From Sabulibacter ruber (GTDB lineage: Bacteria; Bacteroidota; Bacteroidia; Cytophagales; Hymenobacteraceae): DNA of 64,000 nucleotides. Position 1 is the stretch's first letter. Every line of letters starts with the position of its first letter. The stretch is from the NCBI RefSeq assembly GCF_017355955.1, contig NZ_JAFFID010000001.1:62001-126000 (forward strand), in the 5' to 3' direction. The translations under genes were made by a program, and so were the position numbers. Below, piece by piece: positions 58,559 to 64,000 of the stretch. The notes beneath the pieces were generated by a model, which worked only from the letters and a program-made list of their open reading frames with translations, was not told the origin of the DNA and did not search any database.

Positions 58559-59607
58559 CAATCTTCTAACGCGTTGGTGAAAAAGGTGTTTTTGAGCAGC
58601 AGCCACAGCAGCAGCAGCACTATTGCCCAGCGCAAATATATCTGGTAATAATCACGCGTATCGCGGTAGCGGGTTTCTTTTATCTCGGTTTTCTCCAGGG
58701 TATTGATGCGCCGGAAGATCTGGGAAAGGGCATTGGCTCCCTCGGCCCGGAAGAACTGACCTTCAGCCAAAGAGGCTAACTGGCGTAACGTTTTCTCTTC
58801 CAGGCCGGTCTGCACCGTGACTTGTCTGCCCGTGGAATCATCCGGCATTTGCACAGTACCTTCTTTGCCAATGCCTACCGTGTAGAGTTTTAGCTGAAAC
58901 GCATGGGCTAATTGGGCAGCCAACTCAGGGTCCAGGCTCCCGGCGGTATTCTCGCCGTCACTAATGAGGATGCACACCTTTGATTTGGCTTTTGACTCCC
59001 GCAAACGATTGATGGCCACGGCAAGGGCGCTGCCAATGGCGGTACCATCCTCAGCAATCATGTTCAGGTGGATGCTCCGGATGCTTTCCCGCACCAGTTC
59101 GTAGTCGGTGGTGAGCGGGGTGAGGGAGTAGGCGTGACCGGCGAACACCACCACCCCGATGCGGTCCTGCACGCGCCCATTCACAAACTGCAGGGCCACC
59201 TCTTTGGCAGCTTCCAGGCGGTTGGGCTGAAAATCGGTGAGTTCCATGGAGCCGGAAACGTCCATGACCAGCACTATGTCAATGCCCTCGGCGGAAAGCT
59301 CTACGGTTTCATCGGTTTTCTGCGGACGCGCCAAGGCCACCAGCACCAGCATCAGGAACAATCCGAACACCACATCTGGAAAATAACGCAGAATACTGGT
59401 CCAGTGCCAGGTAGCGTTGCCTTCAAAAAGCGCTACGTCCAGTTTTTTGCGGAACCGCACGTGCAGGAGCCAACGCAGTAAAAACAGCAGGGGAACGGCC
59501 AGCAGGGCGTACAGATAGCCCGGGTTGGCCCAGTCAAAGGACTGCCAGGTGCGCCAGTAAAACCAGCTGAAGTTAAGCCAGGAGAAATCAGCGGGTGCTT
59601 GCCACAT
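58558..59607 (-). CDS. batA: BatA-like von Willebrand factor A protein
   Basis: The protein has 349 residues with an N-terminal pair of membrane segments (YALLAVPLLFLLRWLLH; VVFGLFLMLVLVALA), a VWA domain with the complete metal-site motif DVSGSM and SDGENTAGS, and a C-terminal helix (IYLRWAIVLLLLWLLLKNTF). It is the BatA component of the Bat operon (aerotolerance-related) found in Bacteroidota. It overlaps the preceding BatD-like gene by 20 bp. Confidence 0.93.
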   Translation of the reverse strand: MWQAPADFSWLNFSWFYWRTWQSFDWANPGYLYALLAVPLLFLLRWLLHVRFRKKLDVALFEGNATWHWTSILRYFPDVVFGLFLMLVLVALARPQKTDETVELSAEGIDIVLVMDVSGSMELTDFQPNRLEAAKEVALQFVNGRVQDRIGVVVFAGHAYSLTPLTTDYELVRESIRSIHLNMIAEDGTAIGSALAVAINRLRESKAKSKVCILISDGENTAGSLDPELAAQLAHAFQLKLYTVGIGKEGTVQMPDDSTGRQVTVQTGLEEKTLRQLASLAEGQFFRAEGANALSQIFRRINTLEKTEIKETRYRDTRDYYQIYLRWAIVLLLLWLLLKNTFFTNALED

Positions 59608-60541
59608 TGCGGAGGTTGTCTCGGATTAAAACGTATCGTTGGGCCGCAAATTCGGCTAATTGGGTCAGGGAATCGGCTACCTCGGTTTCGTCGTCTGAGA
59701 TGATGTTGCCGTAAATGGCCCGGTCACAGACCCGCAGGGCGTTACTCACGCGTTCGTCTTCCTCGTAGTACGTAGTGATTTCTTTAGTAGTGAACGAGTT
59801 GATTTCGGTGTCTTCCAGTTTGGTTAAATAGTTCTTCCAGAGTATAATAGCCCGTTCCAGGTGATCCAGGGTTTTAAGTCGTTTAAACCGGTCTCGGGTA
59901 GTCTGCAATCTGGACTGGAACTGGTTCTGGTCTTTCTGCAGCACATACAGCTTGTACCGCGTGTTAATGCTCTTGCCAAACAACACCCAGACTCCGCCAA
60001 TTAAAATTGCTGCCGCTACGGCTCCCATTCCCCAGTAAATGTAATTGAACTGCTCAATGACGGGCATGAGCGGGGTGGCAGATTTCAGCGGCAGGTCATC
60101 TGACACGGTAGTGACGTTCTGGATCAACACCACAGAATCCCGGTCTGCCTGCAAAAGCAGCGTGTCTCCGCTGTAGAAGAGACGGGCCGTGAGTTGCAGG
60201 GCCTGTACGGGTTTCAGGTTGAAGGTACGAAGCGTGTAAATGGTGCTGTCGGTGCTCACGCCTTTTACCGTGCGGGTAGGGTAAAAATCCTTTCTCACCA
60301 GCTCAAAAGGAGCGAAGTTGAAGGTGGAATCGGGAAAAACCACCTCGGCCTGCGGCGCGTGTTTAGACCGAAGCACGTACTTCAAAGACTTCCCCAGCTC
60401 AACCGAGTCCTGAAGAAAGTACCCGTCTACCTTCACAGAAGGAAGCTGAGCCCAGGAGAGGAGCGGCCCTAGCCAAAGGAAAAGCCAAAGATATTTTTTG
60501 AAAGGAGACAAATTCTGGTTTCTACTTGGGGCTGGTGGCAT
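59588..60541 (-). CDS. BatD/DUF4381-like membrane protein of the Bat cluster
   Basis: The protein has 317 residues with an N-terminal signal helix (KYLWLFLWLGPLLSWAQ), a beta-rich periplasmic part (SVKVDGYFLQDSVELGKSLK ... VVFPDSTFNFAPFELV), one membrane helix (YIYWGMGAVAAAILIGGVWV) and a helical cytoplasmic tail (FQSRLQTTRDRFKRLKTLDH). Position between a DUF58 protein and BatA fits the DUF4381/BatD-type component. It has no catalytic motif. Assignment rests on gene order and topology. Confidence 0.75.
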   Translation of the reverse strand: MPPAPSRNQNLSPFKKYLWLFLWLGPLLSWAQLPSVKVDGYFLQDSVELGKSLKYVLRSKHAPQAEVVFPDSTFNFAPFELVRKDFYPTRTVKGVSTDSTIYTLRTFNLKPVQALQLTARLFYSGDTLLLQADRDSVVLIQNVTTVSDDLPLKSATPLMPVIEQFNYIYWGMGAVAAAILIGGVWVLFGKSINTRYKLYVLQKDQNQFQSRLQTTRDRFKRLKTLDHLERAIILWKNYLTKLEDTEINSFTTKEITTYYEEDERVSNALRVCDRAIYGNIISDDETEVADSLTQLAEFAAQRYVLIRDNLRNVASTR

Positions 60542-60595
60542 GTTCCCCAGCTTTCATTTAAGTTGTGGTTCTGCTTTTTGCGGGTTTTAGGTACC

Positions 60596-60637
60596 CTTGT
60601 TTTAGGGGCGGTTTTCTAAAACCAGGCCTGAAATGCC
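60596..60637. repeat. family-A-like element between DUF58 and BatD-like genes
   Basis: The bases ttgttttaggggcggttttc then taaaaccaggcctgaaatg form a weaker copy of the GTTTTAGGGGC / family-A stem. It lies in the 109-bp gap between the two leftward genes. Confidence 0.45.
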
Positions 60638-60650
60638 GAAACGGGACAGA

Positions 60651-61532
60651 TCAGGCGCTACGTTTCATGATTTTGTTTCTGGCCCTAAACAGGTTAACCA
60701 GTTGCGGCACGTAGTCCTGCTCCACGTAAATGGGCAGGAAATCGGCCTGGTACTGCCGGCAGAGCCTGGCCAGTTTTTCCTGGTTTTGGGCATAAGGCAC
60801 CAAATACCGCTCCCTAAACTCCTTGGAAGAGGTATTGATCCAGATGGTTTTGCCGGTTTCCTTGTCAAGCAGCGGTACAATGCCCAGCTTAGGGAAATTC
60901 ACCTCGCGTTTGTCTACCAGCTGCAAGACAATGAGATCGTGCTTTTTGGCCAGCATGATCAGTTCCCGCTCGTAGTTCAGGTCAATGAAATCGGAGATCA
61001 GGATGATGATGCTTTTGCGTTTCACCACGTTGAGACAAAGCTTGATGCCCGCTCCAATGTTGGTCTTCAGCGACTGCGGCTTCAGCTCGGCCAGGGTTTT
61101 GATCAGGGAATAGGCGTGGTCGTTGCCTTTGCCGGGTTTCAGGTAGCGTTCTTTGCCATCGGTAAAGCAGATCATGCCCAATTGGCTGCCCTGTTTTAAG
61201 GCCGAAAGCGCCAGAATTCCGCCAATCTCCTTGCCCATGTCCAGTTTCTGGGAACCTGGGGTGCCTAAAGCGTGGGAACCGCTCACATCCAGCAACAGAA
61301 ACACGTTCTGCTCTTTTTCCTCGCGATAGGTCTTCACAAATGTACCATGCCCCTTCGCTGATACGTTCCAGTCAATGGAACGCACATCGTCTCCGTACTG
61401 GTAGGCGCGCACATCGTCAAACTCCAGTCCAGAGCTCTTGAATACAGATTTGAAGTCGCCCTGCATCTGGGCGTCAATTGCCTTTCTTATCTGTATCTCG
61501 TACTTTCGTAGCTTCCTGACTAAGTCTTTCAT
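60651..61532 (-). CDS. DUF58 domain protein of the Bat/MoxR cluster
   Basis: The protein has 293 residues. The DUF58 motif is clear: GLEFDDVRAYQYGDDVRSID, then WNVSAKGHGTFVKTYREEKE and a VWA-like LLLDVSGSHALGTP, ILISDFIDLNYERELIMLAK. It is partner of MoxR-type AAA+ ATPases in other genomes, and the usual moxR gene would be upstream but is not seen in the window; a DUF4296 gene on the other strand lies there instead. Confidence 0.94.
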   Translation of the reverse strand: MKDLVRKLRKYEIQIRKAIDAQMQGDFKSVFKSSGLEFDDVRAYQYGDDVRSIDWNVSAKGHGTFVKTYREEKEQNVFLLLDVSGSHALGTPGSQKLDMGKEIGGILALSALKQGSQLGMICFTDGKERYLKPGKGNDHAYSLIKTLAELKPQSLKTNIGAGIKLCLNVVKRKSIIILISDFIDLNYERELIMLAKKHDLIVLQLVDKREVNFPKLGIVPLLDKETGKTIWINTSSKEFRERYLVPYAQNQEKLARLCRQYQADFLPIYVEQDYVPQLVNLFRARNKIMKRSA

Positions 61533-61586
61533 GCCTGCTAAAGGTTTTTGCAGCGTCTAAAATTACCGAAACTTACGAACAACCGC

Positions 61587-61991
61587 GTGAAAAAACGTTT
61601 GTGTCTCTTTTTATTGCCCCTGGCGCTGTTCTCCTGTACCCCTGAGCCCGAGAAACCCCAAGACCTGATTCCGGAGGAGAAGATGACCCGAATCATGCTG
61701 GACATCCACCTCACTGAGGCCGCCATTGGCCGCACGGTGCGTAATTATGACACCTCCAGGGTAGCCTACAGAGAAGCGCACAAACTTATCTTAAAACGGC
61801 ACGCCGTCTCAGATAGTGCCTTTAAGCACAGCTATGACTACTATCTCTCTGTACCGGAGAAGATGGACAAACTATACGAGGTAGTATTGGATAGCCTCAG
61901 CGCCCGGGAAGCCAAGCTGACCCCTAAGTCAGTACCGGCGGAGGTTCCTACTGAGATTGACCCCAAGGCATTCAGGAAAAAGAGTATTTAG
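61587..61991 (+). CDS. DUF4296 lipoprotein
   Basis: The protein has 134 residues with a GTG start at 61587, chosen because VKKRLCLFLLPLALFSC forms a lipoprotein signal; the frame upstream opens with TTG and lacks such a feature. The DUF4296 domain follows (LIPEEKMTRIMLDIHLTEAA, SRVAYREAHKLILKRHAVSD, FKHSYDYYLSVPEKMDKLYE, VVLDSL). This is a Bacteroidota lipoprotein of unknown function. It is convergent with csaA, and the ends overlap by four bases. Confidence 0.92.
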   Translation: MKKRLCLFLLPLALFSCTPEPEKPQDLIPEEKMTRIMLDIHLTEAAIGRTVRNYDTSRVAYREAHKLILKRHAVSDSAFKHSYDYYLSVPEKMDKLYEVVLDSLSAREAKLTPKSVPAEVPTEIDPKAFRKKSI

Positions 61992-62326
61992 ATCAGCCGT
62001 TTACCGTTGGGGACCTGAGCCTGCGGTTGGGCAAGCACAATATTGCCTTCTTCGTCTTCAAAGCCGGTTACCAGTACCTCAGATCGCCAGGGACCAATCT
62101 GCTTAGCCGGAAAGTTGGTGACACAGATGACCTGTTTCCCTACCAGTTCCTCCAGCGTGTACCGTTTGGTGATCTGCGCGCTGGATTTCTTAATGCCCAG
62201 TTCTCCTAAATCTACCCAAAGTTTGTAAGCGGGTTTGCGTGCCTCCGGGAATTCTTCGGCTTGTACAATGGTGCCGGTCCGTAAATCAACGGCCGTGAAC
62301 TGCTCCCACGTGATGGTGTTTTCCAT
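61988..62326 (-). CDS. csaA: CsaA-like tRNA-binding protein
   Basis: The protein has 112 residues, a stand-alone tRNA-binding (EMAP-II-like OB) domain: FTAVDLRTGTIVQAEEFPEA, RKPAYKLWVDLGELGIKKSS, AQITKRYTLEELVGKQVICV, TNFPAKQIGPWRSEVLVTGF and LAQPQAQVPNGKRL. The family is described as a chaperone/secretion-linked protein in Bacillus; the tRNA-binding fold is established. It converges on the DUF4296 gene. Confidence 0.94.
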   Translation of the reverse strand: MENTITWEQFTAVDLRTGTIVQAEEFPEARKPAYKLWVDLGELGIKKSSAQITKRYTLEELVGKQVICVTNFPAKQIGPWRSEVLVTGFEDEEGNIVLAQPQAQVPNGKRLI

Positions 62327-62466
62327 AGTTTTTTGGCGCCCAAGATAACGAGTCTGCTCAGAAGAGGCAAATACGGAGTTATATCCGTAGAAACCTCTCC
62401 CAAGGGCAAGCGTATCCTCTAAAGCATTTCTGTCTAGGATGTGCGTCCAACTTTATCTTTCCAGCT

Positions 62467-64000
62467 ATGAAAAACAACACAGGTACAACTTTATCGGTCT
62501 GGCAGCCGGGTGTGGAGATGCCGGTTACCCAAAGCTTAACTACCAACATCACCACCGATGTCTGCGTGGTAGGTGCGGGTATCTCTGGCCTAACAACCGC
62601 TTATCTGCTGGCCAAAGAAGGCAAGAAAGTAGTGGTGCTGGATGCGGGCGAGATCTGCGGCGGGGAAACTAGCCGTACCACTGCGCACCTGTCCTGGGCT
62701 TTGGATGACCGATATTCTACCCTGATTAAAGTCTTTGGCAAAGCACAGGCGCTGCTGGCCTATGAAAGCCACCGCGAAGCAATCCATCGGATAGAGCAGA
62801 TCATACGGGATGAGAAGATCCAGTGTGATTTCCAAAGACTCCCCGGCTACCTTTTCCTGGGTGCCACTGATACCGAGGACCAGCTGGATCAGGAACTGGC
62901 GGCCTGCCGGGAACTGGGCATTACGGAGGTGGTCAAGCTGAAGCAGTGTCCTTTGCCCAGCGTAAGTGAAGGACCTTGTCTGCTGTTCCCAGATCAGGCC
63001 CAGTTCCACCCGGTGAAGTACCTTTCTGCCTTAAGCCGCTACATTCTTGACCACGGGGGCGAGATCTATACCAACAGCCACGTAAAGGAATTTGATTCTG
63101 GATTGGTACACCGGGCCATTACCGATGCAGGATTCTCCGTGACCAGCAATCATTTGGTGGTATGTACCAACACACCCGTGAATGATAAGGTAACCATGCA
63201 TACCAAACAGGCACCTTACCGCACGTATGTGATCGGGGCCCGGGTGCCCAAAGGAGCAATTCCAACCGCTCTGTATTGGGACGATTCAGATCCCTACCAC
63301 TATGTTCGGTTGGGGACCATTGCCGGGGAAGAGCACCTTGATTCAGAGATTTTGATTGTAGGGGGCGAAGACCATAAAACCGGGCAAAGCAACGGAAACG
63401 AAGCCGAGCGCTTTGACTGCCTGGAGGAATGGACCCGCAAGAAATACCCCATGGTGCAGGACGTGGTGTTCCGGTGGTCAGGGCAGGTGATGGAGCCGGT
63501 AGACTTCATGGGCTTCATCGGCCGGAATCCTGGTGACAACAAAAACGTGTACATAGCCACCGGTGATTCCGGTCACGGCATGACGCACGGCACCATTGCC
63601 GGTATTCTGATTACTGACTTGATTCTGGAACGTACCAACCCTTGGGCGACTTTGTATGACCCAGGACGGGTGACTTTCTCCACTGATTCAGCCAAGGAGT
63701 TCCTGAAAGAAAACCTGAACGTGGCCGGCCAGTACCTGGATTGGGTGAAACCCGCCGACAAGGAAGCAGACGTTATTGCCCCTGGCACGGGAGCTATAGT
63801 ACAGAAGGGGATGGCCAAAGTGGCGGTATATTGCGATGCCCAGGGCAACCGGCATGAGTGTTCAGCCGTGTGTACCCACCTGGGCTGCGTGGTGCAGTGG
63901 AACAACCTGGAGAATTCCTGGGATTGCCCTTGCCACGGCTCTCGCTTTGACCCCTACGGAAAAGTAGTGGCCGGACCAGCGATAAAAGATTTAGAGAAGC
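62467..64000 (+). CDS. FAD-dependent oxidoreductase with C-terminal Rieske domain (cut by window edge)
   Basis: The open frame from the ATG at 62467 runs to the window end (511 codons). The N-terminus has the FAD-binding [20 protein letters not shown] (Gly36-Ala37-Gly38) followed by the DAO-type segments [13 protein letters not shown] and [20 protein letters not shown]. Near the end, [14 protein letters not shown] precedes a Rieske domain with CTHLGC (Cys469, His471) and CPCHGSRFD (Cys487, His490), which binds a 2Fe-2S cluster. The layout matches glycine/D-amino acid oxidase-like proteins with a fused Rieske domain, of uncertain substrate. The last residues are missing. Confidence 0.92.
   Translation, partial: MKNNTGTTLSVWQPGVEMPVTQSLTTNITTDVCVVGAGISGLTTAYLLAKEGKKVVVLDAGEICGGETSRTTAHLSWALDDRYSTLIKVFGKAQALLAYESHREAIHRIEQIIRDEKIQCDFQRLPGYLFLGATDTEDQLDQELAACRELGITEVVKLKQCPLPSVSEGPCLLFPDQAQFHPVKYLSALSRYILDHGGEIYTNSHVKEFDSGLVHRAITDAGFSVTSNHLVVCTNTPVNDKVTMHTKQAPYRTYVIGARVPKGAIPTALYWDDSDPYHYVRLGTIAGEEHLDSEILIVGGEDHKTGQSNGNEAERFDCLEEWTRKKYPMVQDVVFRWSGQVMEPVDFMGFIGRNPGDNKNVYIATGDSGHGMTHGTIAGILITDLILERTNPWATLYDPGRVTFSTDSAKEFLKENLNVAGQYLDWVKPADKEADVIAPGTGAIVQKGMAKVAVYCDAQGNRHECSAVCTHLGCVVQWNNLENSWDCPCHGSRFDPYGKVVAGPAIKDLEK

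Noticed and set aside
1..64000. CRISPR array, rRNA, tRNA or riboswitch
   Set aside because: I read the intergenic regions for evenly spaced repeats, rRNA segments, tRNA arm motifs and known riboswitch cores and found none. The 431-490 repeats are too short and degenerate for CRISPR. A tRNAscan-SE and Rfam scan would be decisive.

Overview
The window looks like a chromosomal segment of a Bacteroidota bacterium, most likely Cytophagales / Hymenobacteraceae (Rufibacter- or Pontibacter-like). The evidence is a type IX secretion (T9SS) C-terminal sorting domain, TonB receptors with carboxypeptidase-regulatory and STN domains, a FecI/FecR pair, LytS/LytR-type two-component systems, DUF4296 and DUF1573 proteins, a fused alpha/beta E1 2-oxoacid dehydrogenase, and promoter elements of the TAnnTTTG type. 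No rRNA or tRNA gene is visible, so the genus is only a guess.

Layout. 1-872: edge of a mobile or accessory region, with a truncated tyrosine recombinase diverging from a small zinc-ribbon protein across an array of ~10-bp repeats. 1.4-7.6 kb: metallo-beta-lactamase lipoprotein, a LytTR two-component system and a divergent TonB receptor. 8.0-12.1 kb: a visibly GC-rich block with a sugar O-acetyltransferase, a Yellow/MRJP-like protein, an SDR and a zinc alcohol dehydrogenase. 12.4-20 kb: CNNM/CorC-type membrane protein, T9SS-exported purple-acid-phosphatase-like protein, a PAP2/haloperoxidase-like protein with two copies of its fold, and a second LytTR two-component system.

20.5-27.3 kb is the most unusual locus. 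An apparent operon runs from a 66-aa Ser/Thr-rich peptide with a hydrophobic N-terminus, through a peptide-binding lipoprotein and two Opp/Dpp permeases, to a 95-aa orphan protein and a T-tract terminator. Divergent from it is an AT-rich gene for a TPR-like alpha-solenoid protein, and the intergenic region carries two palindromes. The arrangement resembles the Gram-positive Phr peptide / Opp importer / Rap TPR-receptor circuits. I propose it, as a hypothesis, as a candidate peptide-signalling system. 27.5-33.1 kb: ECF sigma factor, FecR anti-sigma, GIN-domain lipoprotein and an STN TonB receptor.

33-64 kb is mostly housekeeping and metabolism: MFS/UMF1 transporter, amidohydrolase with AMP nucleosidase, alanine dehydrogenase, fused E1 dehydrogenase, LuxE-like ligase, sigma-54-type regulator, asparaginase with CutC, PhzF, YdcF, a RES/Xre toxin-antitoxin pair, DctA, an HxlR/nitroreductase pair, aldo/keto reductase, NUDIX, thioesterase, RecD-like helicase, a Bat/DUF58 cluster with YggS and DUF423, CsaA, and a Rieske-FAD oxidoreductase cut by the right edge.

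Two intergenic hairpin families recur. One has a core GGCTRTTTTC / GAAAAYAGCC and often sits at gene ends as a strong terminator-like stem. The other is a REP-like family of short hairpins with a TCT/AGA triloop and covarying stems (54.1-54.4 kb and 47.5 kb).
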